DNA of 64,000 bases from JAGOMX01 sp041738135 (GTDB taxonomy: Bacteria > Pseudomonadota > Alphaproteobacteria > JAGOMX01). The DNA lies in assembly GCA_041738135.1 (NCBI GenBank), contig JBGSQK010000046.1, positions 1-64,000 on the forward strand, read 5' to 3'. Shown here in pieces: positions 27,501 through 35,760 of this stretch. Made by a program: the position numbers and the translations under genes. Below the pieces are notes generated by a model. It saw nothing but the letters and a program-made list of their open reading frames with translations. It did not search any database and was not told where the DNA came from. Position 1 is the stretch's first letter; the number at the start of each line of letters is the position of its first letter.

Positions 27501-27856
27501 TCCAGGGCTCCTTTTTTCCATTCGTAAATAAAGCCCACGGTCAGCACCAGCAAAAAGACCATCATGGACGCAAAACCAAACCAGCCAATAGCCTTCAAAG
27601 ACATGGCCCACGGGAATAAAAATGCGATTTCCAGATCAAAAATAATAAAGAGGATGGCCACCAGATAGTAACGTACATCAAATTTAAGACGCGCATCAGA
27701 AAACGCATCAAACCCGCATTCGTAAGGAGAGAGCTTATCAGCATCAGGCAAATCAGTGGAACGCAGCCAAGCCAAAAGAATAATGAACAATGACAACCCC
27801 AAGGCAACCCCGAAAAAAACCAGGATGGGCGCATAATCTGTCAGCAAGGTATTCAT
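27491..27856 (-). CDS. nuoA: NuoA, NADH-quinone oxidoreductase subunit A
   Basis: This is a small membrane subunit of respiratory complex I. It has 121 residues and three membrane segments. The conserved loop YECGFDAFSDARLKFDVRYY and LFIIFDLEIAFLFPWA are diagnostic. It is the first gene of a nuoAB pair and its end overlaps the nuoB start. The ribosome-binding site is weak. Confidence 0.96.
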   Translation of the reverse strand: MNTLLTDYAPILVFFGVALGLSLFIILLAWLRSTDLPDADKLSPYECGFDAFSDARLKFDVRYYLVAILFIIFDLEIAFLFPWAMSLKAIGWFGFASMMVFLLVLTVGFIYEWKKGALEWE

Positions 27857-27959
27857 TCACGACTCATAATGTTTATAGTTATCTTATGATTTATACCATT
27901 GTTTGCGCTGGAAGGGTATAGGGAAAATGGGTCAAATTACATGGATAAACTTTCGCAAC

Positions 27960-28418
27960 TTACCCAGCATTTACCTTAATATATTTCCCCATTAGCTCCG
28001 CCTCAGCCAGCACATGGTCTTTCATGCGTGATTCGATTTGCGCAGGGGTTGCGCCATCGTCCAGATCCAGCTCACAATCCAGTGCATAGAGCCTGAAATA
28101 ATAACGATGCTTGCCTGATGGTGGGCATGGCCCGCCGTAATCATTGCGTTTCCAGCTATTCATACCAAAGCCGGTGCCTTTAGGGAATTCTTTGACGTTT
28201 TGTGCCAACCCCGTCAAACTAGCTGGCAAATTAAAAAACAACCAGTGATACCACCCCCCTGGAAAAGGCGCATCCGGATCATGACATATCATTGCTAGTG
28301 TCTTGGCCTTAGCAGGCACATCCGACCAACTGAGCTCAGGCGAAATATCTTCACCCTCGCAGGTAAACACTTGGGGGATATCCCCTTCATGATCAAAATC
28401 TTTACTGGTAAATTTCAT
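27960..28418 (-). CDS. YbhB/YbcL-family PEBP-like protein (cytoplasmic form)
   Basis: This is a phosphatidylethanolamine-binding/Raf-kinase-inhibitor-like protein of 152 residues. Family motifs are CEGEDISPELSW, CHDPDAPFPGGWYHWLFFNL and GPCPPSGKHRYYFRLYALD. It has no signal peptide. GGAGAG precedes the ATG. The next gene downstream in window order (28548-29060) encodes a secreted relative, so the pair probably arose by duplication. The biochemical role of bacterial PEBPs is poorly defined. Confidence 0.92.
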   Translation of the reverse strand: MKFTSKDFDHEGDIPQVFTCEGEDISPELSWSDVPAKAKTLAMICHDPDAPFPGGWYHWLFFNLPASLTGLAQNVKEFPKGTGFGMNSWKRNDYGGPCPPSGKHRYYFRLYALDCELDLDDGATPAQIESRMKDHVLAEAELMGKYIKVNAG

Positions 28419-28547
28419 TTATTTTCTCTCCATTTAATGATGTACAGTCACTGCGCACCAAAGTTAAAGGCATACACCTCAAGCCTTGCCAGATTCGGCT
28501 TGCGCGCAAATAAATTGAAGCCAACGAATGCAAAAATCCATCCTGAC

Positions 28548-29060
28548 TTATCCTTTGATTTTTTCGTATTTACCCATTAATTCTGCCTGGCCCAGCACAT
28601 GACCTTTCATGGCTTGCTCCACCTTGTCCTTATTTGCTCCCTCAGGAAGATCCAGTTTTATATCGAGGGCATAAAGTCTGAAGTAATAACGATGAGATCC
28701 TGTAGGTGGGCATGGACCGCGGTATTCATTTTTCTTTGAGCTATTCTGACCGCGCACAGCTCCTTTGGGATACTCTACCATGGCTTGCGGCAATCCCTTG
28801 ATTGTAACAGGCAGGTTAAAGAGAACCCAATGAGTCCAACCACCTTCATGGGGGGCATCCGGATCATGGACAATCAACGCCAACGACTGCGCTTTCGCGG
28901 GAACATCGGACCAGCTCAACTCAGGGGAGTTATCTTTTCCCTCACAAGTGAATACCTGGGGAATTTTTCCTTCATTAACAAAGTCTTTGCTTTTTAGTGT
29001 CATTGCAAATACATTGCTTGAAACTAGAAAACACATCAAGATAAAGGTACTTTTAAACAT
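28548..29060 (-). CDS. YbhB/YbcL-family PEBP-like protein (secreted form)
   Basis: It has the same fold and motifs as its neighbour (CEGKDNSPELSW, HDPDAPHEGGWTHWVLFNLP, GPCPPTGSHRYYFRLYALD). It begins with a signal peptide (MFKSTFILMCFLVSSNVFA). The start is taken at the ATG at 29060; the upstream GTG at 29075 is part of its ribosome-binding site GGTGGAG. The mature protein should be periplasmic or exported. It is 170 residues. Confidence 0.92.
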   Translation of the reverse strand: MFKSTFILMCFLVSSNVFAMTLKSKDFVNEGKIPQVFTCEGKDNSPELSWSDVPAKAQSLALIVHDPDAPHEGGWTHWVLFNLPVTIKGLPQAMVEYPKGAVRGQNSSKKNEYRGPCPPTGSHRYYFRLYALDIKLDLPEGANKDKVEQAMKGHVLGQAELMGKYEKIKG

Positions 29061-29185
29061 TTTATTTTTCTCCACCGTTGCAATTCATTATGTCATTTTT
29101 ATTGCACCAGATCAATAAATGTGGTTCTGAATTAGAAAATTATGATAGATTGAGACAAGTATAATTTGACAATACAGGACATTCA

Positions 29186-29488
29186 ATGCGCCAAACTACG
29201 CTATTCTCCCTCGTTTTATGCAACGGCCTCTATTTGATCAGCATAGCCATGTCTGCTTCTTTTATCTGGAATTTATATTGGGTCATTGAAACAACCACGC
29301 ATAGCTTTGATCTCAGCTCCATAATTGAAATAGCAGGCAGCGTCATGGCCATTTTATTAATGATCACAAGCATGATCGCTGGTTGGAGCCTCTTTAAGGA
29401 AAATAGATATAAGCTCGCCATAACGATCTCTATGGCGCCCATGTTTTTATACTTCATGATAACTGCTTTACCTCAGATTTTTTGGTAA
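29186..29488 (+). CDS. small three-span membrane protein, unknown
   Basis: The 100-residue protein has about three hydrophobic segments (FSLVLCNGLYLISIAMSASF, MAILLMITSMIAGWSLF, AITISMAPMFLYFMITALPQ). AGGA lies 8 nt before the ATG. No family was recognised and nothing in the context suggests a role. Confidence 0.65.
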   Translation: MRQTTLFSLVLCNGLYLISIAMSASFIWNLYWVIETTTHSFDLSSIIEIAGSVMAILLMITSMIAGWSLFKENRYKLAITISMAPMFLYFMITALPQIFW

Positions 29489-29603
29489 GATCCAAAATGG
29501 ATAAACTTTTCACCTTACTCAGAAAAATAAATCCTAAAAATTGAAATTTTTCCTTGTCAAAACAAAATATCGCCTTATATTAGTTTGGAGTGCATAATTT
29601 GTT

Positions 29604-29632
29604 TTGACAGATTCTGGGAGAACTAGTATAAC
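29604..29632 (+). promoter_or_regulatory. sigma-70 promoter of the cold-shock gene
   Basis: TTGACA (29604-29609), a 17-bp spacer and TATAAC (29627-29632) are near consensus. Transcription from about 29640 gives an untranslated leader of about 155 nt before the csp ATG. A long leader is typical of cold-shock genes, whose mRNA changes fold with temperature. Confidence 0.85.
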
Positions 29633-29796
29633 TCGATAAGTCAGAGTTTTCTATGACTCTTCTCAACCACATTACGGACCTCCGGGTACGTAAAATTTCC
29701 TTAAGGACGTTAGGTGTTTGAATAAAGAGTTAGGACCCTCAGGTCTAGAATAGACTCATGCATGACACCAGACGGAACATAGTAAAGGAGAATTTT

Positions 29797-30003
29797 ATGT
29801 CCACAGGTACAGTAAAGTGGTTTAATCCCACAAAAGGTTATGGATTTATCCAGCCAGAAGATAACGGCGCCGACGTGTTTGTACACATCTCAGCTGTAGA
29901 GCAAGCAGGAATGCACACCCTTCAAGAAGGGCAACGCCTCAGCTTTGAGCTCGCCAACAATCGTGGGAAGGTTTCTGCCACTGATCTTAAGCTGTTAAGC
30001 TAA
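29797..30003 (+). CDS. cold-shock protein, CspA family
   Basis: This single-stranded nucleic-acid-binding protein of 68 residues has the RNP1 motif KGYGFI and RNP2 motif DVFVHIS. It begins MSTGTVKWFNPTKGYGF. The ATG at 29797 has a strong AAAGGAG site; the upstream in-frame ATG at 29758 is not used, since family members start here. It is expected to act as an RNA chaperone. It precedes an RhlE-type helicase gene, a common cold-response partner. Confidence 0.96.
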   Translation: MSTGTVKWFNPTKGYGFIQPEDNGADVFVHISAVEQAGMHTLQEGQRLSFELANNRGKVSATDLKLLS

Positions 30004-30034
30004 GTTCTAGTACACCCATTATTTAATATTACTA

Positions 30035-30073
30035 GGGTAACACCAGTTTTTAACTGTGGTTACCCTTTAGTTT
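30035..30073 (+). terminator. terminator after the cold-shock gene
   Basis: GGGTAACACCAGTT pairs with AACTGTGGTTACCC (a 2-bp internal mismatch), followed by TTTAGTTTT. It fits a factor-independent terminator. Confidence 0.75.
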
Positions 30074-30407
30074 TAACTCCCCCCAGCATTAACCATGTAA
30101 CTTCTCAAACAGGGCGTTAGAACTCAGAAAAGCGAAAACCGGCAAGTCCAATGACTTGTCCTCTGCAGCCTTGGTGAAGGCGGAAACCCTTTGTGGGGAA
30201 AGAGGAATTGGATCGAACACCTCAGGGTTTCGAACATGACGGATAATAACTCTTCAACAGTGCGTTAAAACGGAGTCATTCAGATTCATTGTCCATAAGA
30301 CATTGGGTTTTGACTAAAGTTACATAACACGCCAAAGGATGAGTTGGCTCCCAGCTTTTAAATTTTATTTATTCATATAGTTGAGGAGTTACCTTTGGAA
30401 TCGAAAC
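30074..30407 (+). promoter_or_regulatory. long structured leader upstream of the helicase gene
   Basis: No ORF is supported here. Two stem-loops are visible: GGCAAGTC/GACTTGTC at 30141-30160, and GAAACCCT/AGGGTTTC at 30183-30231 with an inner GAGG/CCTC. A motif, AACTTCTCAAACAGGGCGTT at 30099, recurs as AACTCTTCAACAGTGCGTTA at 30248; a looser version (CTCTTCTCAACCACATTACG) sits in the csp leader at 29657. This suggests a shared leader element in two cold-response genes. A separate small RNA is also possible. Confidence 0.45.
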
Positions 30408-32399
30408 ATGACAAACTTTCAAGAAATGAACGTGCCTGCGTATCTTGTGCAATCACTGGAACGCATGCAAATTACCGAACCGACACCGGTTCAAAGCAAA
30501 GCCATCCCATTGGGTCTAGAAGGCCATGATATATTGGCGTCGGCTCAAACCGGTACCGGCAAGACAATTGCCTATTTAATTCCCCTTATTACGAAGCTTG
30601 CGGAATCACCCACCAGCACAGCCCTTATTTTAACACCCACCAGAGAACTGGCAACCCAGGTTCGTGATTCCATCACACAGCTGTTGGGACGCAAAAATGA
30701 TTTCGGTCTCGCACTGATCATTGGTGGTGAAGCCATTTCCAAGCAATTCATGCAGCTGAGAAGCCGCCCTCGTTTGGTTATCGGTACACCTGGTCGCGTA
30801 ATCGACCACTTGCATCGCCGCACACTCAACCTTGCCCACACCGGCTTTTTGGTTTTGGATGAAACGGATCGCATGCTGGACATGGGCTTCCACGAGCAAC
30901 TTAAGGAGCTCTGTCAGTTCTTACCCGATGAGCGTCAAACATTCATGTTCTCGGCCACTATGCCTGACAACATTATCAAGCTGGCACAGCAATACCTGAA
31001 GAACCCACAACGCATTTCTATTGGTTCTACGACTCAGCCTATTGCTAAGATCAAGCAAGATATTATGCACACAACCAATGCGGACAAGTTTTCCCATTTG
31101 TTGAAAGAACTTGATTCCCGTGAAGGCTCCATCATCGTTTTCGTAAAAACAAAACGTGGCGCCGATGAATTGGTATTGAAACTACAACATAAGAATCACA
31201 GCGCCGAAGCCATCCATGGTGACTTGAAGCAGCATAAGCGTGATCGTGTGATCCGCGAATTCCGTAACAAGAAAAACCGTATTATGGTGGCAACAGACAT
31301 CGCAGCCCGTGGTTTGGACGTGCCTCACATTGAGCACGTGGTGAACTACGATTTGCCACAATGCCCTGAGGACTACATTCACCGTATTGGCCGTACCGGC
31401 CGTGCAGGTGCTGTTGGCCAGGCCATTACGCTTATTTCACCACAAGAAGGACGGTTGTGGAGAATGATTCACAACCTTATCAATCCTGGCACACCATGTA
31501 ACTTGCCACAAGGCTATAACATTGCCCCACCTCCCCGCGGCGGCAGACGCCCTGGCGTCAGCAGTGGCGGCAGATCCGGTGGAGCAAGACCTTTCAGCCG
31601 TGATGGCGGATCTCGCAGTCGCGACGACCGTCCTCGTGAAGGCGGATTCTCCGAGCGCCGCGGACCTTCCACACGTGACCGCAGCGATGCACCACGTGAA
31701 GGCGGTTTCAGCGAACGCAGAGGTCCTCGCGAAGATCGTCCCCGTGATGATCGTCCACGCGAAGGTGGTTTTGGTGAGCGCAGAAGTTTCTCAGGCGATC
31801 GCGACGAGCGTCCCCGTGAAGGCGGCTACGCACCACGCAGAGCCCCATCAACCGGTGAACGCAGTTATGCACCCCGCGAAGGTGGATTCAACTCACGCGG
31901 CCCAGGTTCACGTGACCGTGATGATCGTCCCCGTGAAGGCGGTTTTGCTTCACGCAGAGGCCCTTCATCAGGTGATCGTGATGATCGTCCTCGCGAAGGC
32001 GGTTTTGCTTCACGCAGAGGCCCATCAGAAGACCGTCCACGCGAAGGTGGCTTTGCCTCTCGCAGAGGCCCTTCTGATGATCGCCCCCGCGCAGGTGGCT
32101 TTGCCTCAAGAGGTCCATCAACCCGTGATCGTGATGATCGTCCCCGTGAAGGTGGTTTCTCCTCAAGAGGCCCATCAACCCGTGATCGTGATGACCGTCC
32201 CCGTGAAGGTGGCTTTGCCTCCCGCGCTAGACCCGCAGCAGGTGGCCGTAGCGAAGGTGGCTTTGCAGCCCGCAAAGGACCAAGTGCCCCACGCGCCGGC
32301 GGTGCATTCCGCGGCGCAGCATCATCCCGCTCATCAGATGGCGGCCACGCCCCAGCATTCAGCCGCGGCGCCAAAAGGCCAACGGCTAAAAGAGTGTAA
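30408..32399 (+). CDS. RhlE-type DEAD-box RNA helicase with long RG-rich repeat tail
   Basis: This ATP-dependent RNA helicase unwinds RNA duplexes, probably in ribosome assembly or mRNA turnover in the cold. Motifs in order: TPVQSKAIP (Q), AQTGTGKT (I), PTRELATQ (Ia), GTPGRVIDH, DETD (II), SAT (III), ATDIAARGLDVP (V) and HRIGRTGRAG (VI). Motif II is DETD instead of DEAD. The helicase core ends near residue 370. The last 290 or so residues are about a dozen repeats of the type DDRPREGGFASR. The ATG at 30408 gives MTNFQEMNVPAYL, like other RhlE; the TTG at 30381 is less likely. A strong terminator follows. Confidence 0.95.
   Translation: MTNFQEMNVPAYLVQSLERMQITEPTPVQSKAIPLGLEGHDILASAQTGTGKTIAYLIPLITKLAESPTSTALILTPTRELATQVRDSITQLLGRKNDFGLALIIGGEAISKQFMQLRSRPRLVIGTPGRVIDHLHRRTLNLAHTGFLVLDETDRMLDMGFHEQLKELCQFLPDERQTFMFSATMPDNIIKLAQQYLKNPQRISIGSTTQPIAKIKQDIMHTTNADKFSHLLKELDSREGSIIVFVKTKRGADELVLKLQHKNHSAEAIHGDLKQHKRDRVIREFRNKKNRIMVATDIAARGLDVPHIEHVVNYDLPQCPEDYIHRIGRTGRAGAVGQAITLISPQEGRLWRMIHNLINPGTPCNLPQGYNIAPPPRGGRRPGVSSGGRSGGARPFSRDGGSRSRDDRPREGGFSERRGPSTRDRSDAPREGGFSERRGPREDRPRDDRPREGGFGERRSFSGDRDERPREGGYAPRRAPSTGERSYAPREGGFNSRGPGSRDRDDRPREGGFASRRGPSSGDRDDRPREGGFASRRGPSEDRPREGGFASRRGPSDDRPRAGGFASRGPSTRDRDDRPREGGFSSRGPSTRDRDDRPREGGFASRARPAAGGRSEGGFAARKGPSAPRAGGAFRGAASSRSSDGGHAPAFSRGAKRPTAKRV
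31626..32280 (+). repeat. intragenic tandem repeats encoding DRPREGGF units
   Basis: Imperfect repeats of roughly 36-60 nt (GATGATCGTCCCCGTGAAGG and variants) encode the RG-rich helicase tail. The repeats keep a second plus-strand frame and a minus-strand frame open for hundreds of bases, which explains the spurious ORFs here. Confidence 0.85.
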
Positions 32400-32413
32400 T
32401 TAACACATACGTG

Positions 32414-32447
32414 AAAAACCCCCGGGCAATAGCTCGGGGGTTTTTTT
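32414..32447 (+). terminator. factor-independent terminator of the helicase gene
   Basis: CCCCCGGGC-AATA-GCTCGGGGG followed by TTTTTTT and preceded by AAAAA. It is a strong and possibly bidirectional terminator. Confidence 0.95.
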
Positions 32448-32555
32448 GTTTGCTATCAAGCAATTTATAATTTTCAACTCCAACGCAATAGAATCAAATC
32501 TTGTTTTCCTATGGAAAACTGCTAAATTTCAACAAAGATAATAAGGATTCAGCTC

Positions 32556-33047
32556 ATGCAAAAAACAACAACCCAGCTTCCAGAGATAAAATTAATTGGC
32601 AAGACCGTGCGTACCTCAAATAAAGCCGAGGAGAATTTTGAGACTGGGAAATTGTTTCCATGCGTTCGTGATTATTTTCATCAGGATGTCGCTTCATCCA
32701 TAGCAAATCGCAAAAAGCCTGGGACTACATACTGCGTTTATGCGGACTATGAGAGCGATCACAATGGTGAGTATACGTACCTAATAGGTGAAGAGGTTAG
32801 CTCATTTGACTCTATCCCAGATGGTCTGGAAAAATACATTATTCAGCCACAAACCTATACAAAATTCACCAACGGCCCTGCCCCCATGCCGCAAGCTGTT
32901 AAAGAACCTTGGCATAAAATATGGGCCATGTCCAATGATGAACTAGGCGGCGAGCGTCGTTATCACGCTGACTTTGAAATCTACGATGAACGAGCCGCAG
33001 ATCATGAGAATATCGTTTTGGATATTTATATTGGCGTTAAGGGTTAA
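32556..33047 (+). CDS. GyrI-like/effector-binding domain protein
   Basis: The 163-residue protein matches the AraC effector-binding (GyrI-like, Cass2-like) fold: an N-terminal strand with IGKTVRTSN, the middle GEYTYLIGEEV, then IPDGLEKYIIQPQTYTKFTN and KEPWHKIWAMSND. These stand-alone domains bind small, often cationic or drug-like molecules. AAGGA lies 9 nt before the ATG. The next gene, a Vat-like acetyltransferase, begins 12 nt later, so the two probably act together on a xenobiotic. The ligand is unknown. Confidence 0.75.
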   Translation: MQKTTTQLPEIKLIGKTVRTSNKAEENFETGKLFPCVRDYFHQDVASSIANRKKPGTTYCVYADYESDHNGEYTYLIGEEVSSFDSIPDGLEKYIIQPQTYTKFTNGPAPMPQAVKEPWHKIWAMSNDELGGERRYHADFEIYDERAADHENIVLDIYIGVKG

Positions 33048-33059
33048 AGGCATACAGCC

Positions 33060-33710
33060 ATGAAAACAGAAGCAATGTTGTCACTCCCCATGCATCCTGA
33101 CCCAAATACCCTTTACCCTATTCCTGGTGTAACCCGCGTATGTTATTTAAAAAATATCATAACCAAACCGCAAATCGTCGTGGGCGATTATACTTATTAT
33201 GATGACCCTGAGGATGTGTATAACTTTGAAAAGAATATCCAGTATCTCTATGATTTTGTACCCGAAAAGATCATCATCGGTAAGTTCTGCCAAATCGCAA
33301 CAGGCATCAGGTTTATGACTAATGGTGGCAATCATGCACTTGATGGGGTATCCACATATCCCTTTAAGGTTTTTGGAAAATCGTGGTCTGAAGCTCCTTT
33401 AAATACTGTCAGCAAAGGCGATACGGTGGTTGGCAATGATGTCTGGATTGGCAATTCCGTTACAATCATGCATGGCATCAAAATTGGCCACGGCGCCATT
33501 ATAGGCACCAATGCTTTGGTGACAAAAGACATCGAGCCTTACTCAATCGTCGGAGGCAACCCCGCAAAGCTCATACGAAAGAGATTCGATGATGAAACCA
33601 TCGAGTTTCTGCTCGAACTTGCTTGGTGGAACTGGCCCATAGAAAAGATATCTGAAAATATTGAAGCTATTACAACTGCCGATTTTAAAACACTAAGAAG
33701 CACTATGTAA
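33060..33710 (+). CDS. Vat/CatB-family xenobiotic acetyltransferase
   Basis: This is a hexapeptide-repeat (left-handed beta-helix) acetyl-CoA transferase of 216 residues. It has the XAT signature NGGNHALDGVSTYPF with the likely catalytic His, GKFCQIATG, hexapeptide turns (VVGNDVWIGNSVTIMHGIKI, GHGAIIGTNALV) and the end IVGGNPAKLIRKRF. Family members acetylate streptogramin A or chloramphenicol, and many chromosomal ones have unknown substrates. It is probably cotranscribed with the effector-binding protein upstream. Resistance is not proven by the sequence. Confidence 0.88.
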   Translation: MKTEAMLSLPMHPDPNTLYPIPGVTRVCYLKNIITKPQIVVGDYTYYDDPEDVYNFEKNIQYLYDFVPEKIIIGKFCQIATGIRFMTNGGNHALDGVSTYPFKVFGKSWSEAPLNTVSKGDTVVGNDVWIGNSVTIMHGIKIGHGAIIGTNALVTKDIEPYSIVGGNPAKLIRKRFDDETIEFLLELAWWNWPIEKISENIEAITTADFKTLRSTM

Positions 33711-33807
33711 TAGAGCTAACCAACTTCATTTTAATTGGCTGCAACCACCCCCTTGATTCCCAGATGCAAGCTGTTAATATATTACAAGTATCAATTAGGA
33801 AAAACCT

Positions 33808-34527
33808 ATGAAACGGTTGATCACATTGACTTTTGCTGCGCTTTTGGGCACTTGTTTCACGTTAAAGGCCAGTGATAACGAAGGGTTAGACAAGAAACCC
33901 TCGCCCGCCATTCGCAAAGCGCTTTTGTATACTCCACCTGCAGCACAAAGAGAACGAAAACTTGAGAAAGAGCGTCAAGCAGAGGAGAAGCAGAAACGTA
34001 TAGATCGGGCTAACGCATCACTTCATAAATTTGCCTATGACCCGGACTTCTCAACACTAAGAGAGGTCAATGCTGTCTTTGCAACCTTTCGTTCCGATGA
34101 AACAAAGGCTCTTTCGCTGCGGGTATTACAAGATACCAACAAGAAAGTCCAAGACCACCTGCCCACGTGTTATTGCTATTTGGAATGGATGACGTTTTTA
34201 CTGCAAAAAGATAATTACAGAAACATTATCCTCTATTGTTCTCATATAGAGCAAATTTTTGATGAAACCTGGCATGCTAAAGATAGCTTTTCAGCACTTT
34301 GCCATTTGTACAAAGCCGTATGTGAAGATAATTCGGCCACCAGTAAGGCTTTTAAACAAATAGAGCAACTTTATGGCGAAAAAATTGATGAAACGTTGTG
34401 TGTATACAATCCCTGGTCATGCAAGATTCTACAGACATGCAACAGATTGTTGACAGACGCCAGCTTTAGAGAATTAGTAGTTATTACCTCAATTACTGCC
34501 ATCTTTACCTGTATGACCGTCCTCTAA
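33808..34527 (+). CDS. secreted protein with C-terminal membrane segment, paralog 1
   Basis: The 239-residue protein has a signal peptide (MKRLITLTFAALLGTCFTLK), a charged coiled-coil-like stretch (KLEKERQAEEKQKRIDRA), a helical core and a hydrophobic C-terminus (LVVITSITAIFTCMTVL). The core shares a clear block with the next gene (YRNIILYCSHIEQIF, SALCHLYKAVCEDNS). TTAGGAAAAA precedes the start. I know of no named family. It is likely an envelope-anchored or exported protein in a two-gene unit. Confidence 0.75.
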   Translation: MKRLITLTFAALLGTCFTLKASDNEGLDKKPSPAIRKALLYTPPAAQRERKLEKERQAEEKQKRIDRANASLHKFAYDPDFSTLREVNAVFATFRSDETKALSLRVLQDTNKKVQDHLPTCYCYLEWMTFLLQKDNYRNIILYCSHIEQIFDETWHAKDSFSALCHLYKAVCEDNSATSKAFKQIEQLYGEKIDETLCVYNPWSCKILQTCNRLLTDASFRELVVITSITAIFTCMTVL

Positions 34528-34544
34528 CTCAAAGGAAATCAACT

Positions 34545-35216
34545 ATGAAAAAGCACATCAGCATTGTCTACCTCTTGTGGTTATCTCTTGCAACCACTGC
34601 ATACGCAAGCTTGGAAGAACAAGAAGTGACTCAGAAATTAAACTCCATGTCTGAAACGGAAAGGAAAGTTCATAGCCTATCATTGCTTTTATCTAACTTT
34701 GTGCACCATGAGCATTTAAGCCAGTTGGTTGATTTTAATGCGGAAGCAGCTGAATTAAAAACTGATGAGGTTAGCAAGATCAATTCAACCCTGTTAACAG
34801 AAGTGCAGGAGATCCTCGAAGATAAATTACCCATGGAGATATCCGCTTTTGAAATGGGTCAATTTCCACTCTATGAGGCTTGGTACAAAAACATCATCCT
34901 TTATTGCGCCATCAATAAAAACCAACTGACCAATTCAAGGGACTTTAAAGATCGTTTGCTCGCAGTCTGTTCGCTTTATCGTAGCTGGTATAATGATGAA
35001 AACAACCAAGTGACACAAGCGATTGGTTCCATATATGAACATTACCAAGTTACTGACGAAGCTACCCCTATGTTCAAAGTCATTAATGATTTCGATTTTA
35101 CCGATCAAACCATTTTTTCAATGGCCTATGGCTTTAGCTATATTACATCTAAACCCCATCGAACCTATGCCACACTTGCAGTGGTAGCGGGGATTGCTGT
35201 GTGGGGACTGTTATAG
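34545..35216 (+). CDS. secreted protein with C-terminal membrane segment, paralog 2
   Basis: The 223-residue protein has a signal peptide (MKKHISIVYLLWLSLATTAY) and a C-terminal hydrophobic segment (TYATLAVVAGIAVWGLL). The block YKNIILYCAINKNQ with LLAVCSLYRSWYNDEN aligns with YRNIILYCSHIEQI and SALCHLYKAVCEDN in the gene 17 nt upstream. Positions, length and layout are also alike, so the two are tandem paralogs. AAAGGAAA precedes the ATG. The function is unknown. Confidence 0.75.
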   Translation: MKKHISIVYLLWLSLATTAYASLEEQEVTQKLNSMSETERKVHSLSLLLSNFVHHEHLSQLVDFNAEAAELKTDEVSKINSTLLTEVQEILEDKLPMEISAFEMGQFPLYEAWYKNIILYCAINKNQLTNSRDFKDRLLAVCSLYRSWYNDENNQVTQAIGSIYEHYQVTDEATPMFKVINDFDFTDQTIFSMAYGFSYITSKPHRTYATLAVVAGIAVWGLL

Positions 35217-35562
35217 ATCCATTGTAAACCACTCAAAGTAATAACTTTTTTAAGATCCATACCAATTTATCATACTAGATATTCGAAAGTACTATTGTTC
35301 TTTGGTGAACAATTCCGATATATATTCTAGTAGTTAAGATGGTTCATTGAGTTAGATGTTTTATTTTACAATGAGTTATGTTGGTTTGGTGTTAATGGAT
35401 TAGACTTTTTTTAGTAGAACTAGCTAGAATGTTAAACATGTTATGGTTTTATATGTTAATACGATTACAGCAAGCCTGTCTTCTGGTTCATCGAAGGATG
35501 GATTAGAGGACGGCTTATAGCTCTTCCCTTAGTACTCAGGCTTCGTAACAGTGCCCCGACCC
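35217..35562. other. gene-free spacer with a long hairpin
   Basis: No gene is seen. At about 35270-35335 an imperfect inverted repeat (ACTAGATATTCG against CGATATATATTCTAGT) encloses a perfect inner stem ATTGTTC-TTTGGT-GAACAAT. It has no T-tract. It could be a structured 3' element of the secreted-protein pair or a decayed repeat. Confidence 0.4.
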
Positions 35563-35678
35563 CGTCATTGCGAGCCCCACATGGGGCGTGGCAAGCTACA
35601 ATTTGCGTGCAGTCAATGTATGTTGAACTGCGGCTCCACAGTAGATTGCCACGCCCCAAGAGGGGCTCGCAATGACGG
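35563..35678. repeat. family-B palindromic repeat, copy 2
   Basis: The arms are CGTCATTGCGAGCCCCACAT, then GGGGCGTGGCAA, and TTGCCACGCCCCAAGAGGGG ending CTCGCAATGACGG. Imperfect inverted flanks extend the palindrome: AGGCTTCGTAACAGT at 35538-35552 and the near-complement of it at 35690-35705. Confidence 0.9.
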
Positions 35679-35712
35679 TAGAGTTGTAAACTGTTTTCGT
35701 AGCCTAGATAAT

Positions 35713-35748
35713 AAAAAACCCCCAACCAATTAAGGTTGGGGGTTTCTT
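35713..35748 (-). terminator. terminator of the ATP/ADP translocase gene
   Basis: CCCCCAACC-AATTAA-GGTTGGGGG is flanked by an A6 run on the plus strand, so the minus-strand transcript ends in a T6 tract. It lies 13 nt past the tlc stop codon. Confidence 0.93.
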
Positions 35749-35760
35749 AATTCAAACAGA

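Noticed and set aside
30381..30407. TTG start for the helicase
   Set aside because: The ATG at 30408 gives the usual RhlE N-terminus; the extra nine residues have no family support, though GAGGAG lies close to the TTG.
31522..32403. A 293-codon plus-strand ORF and a 169-codon minus-strand ORF
   Set aside because: Both are compositional shadows of the tandem repeats in the helicase tail; the translations are low-complexity and lack ribosome-binding sites.
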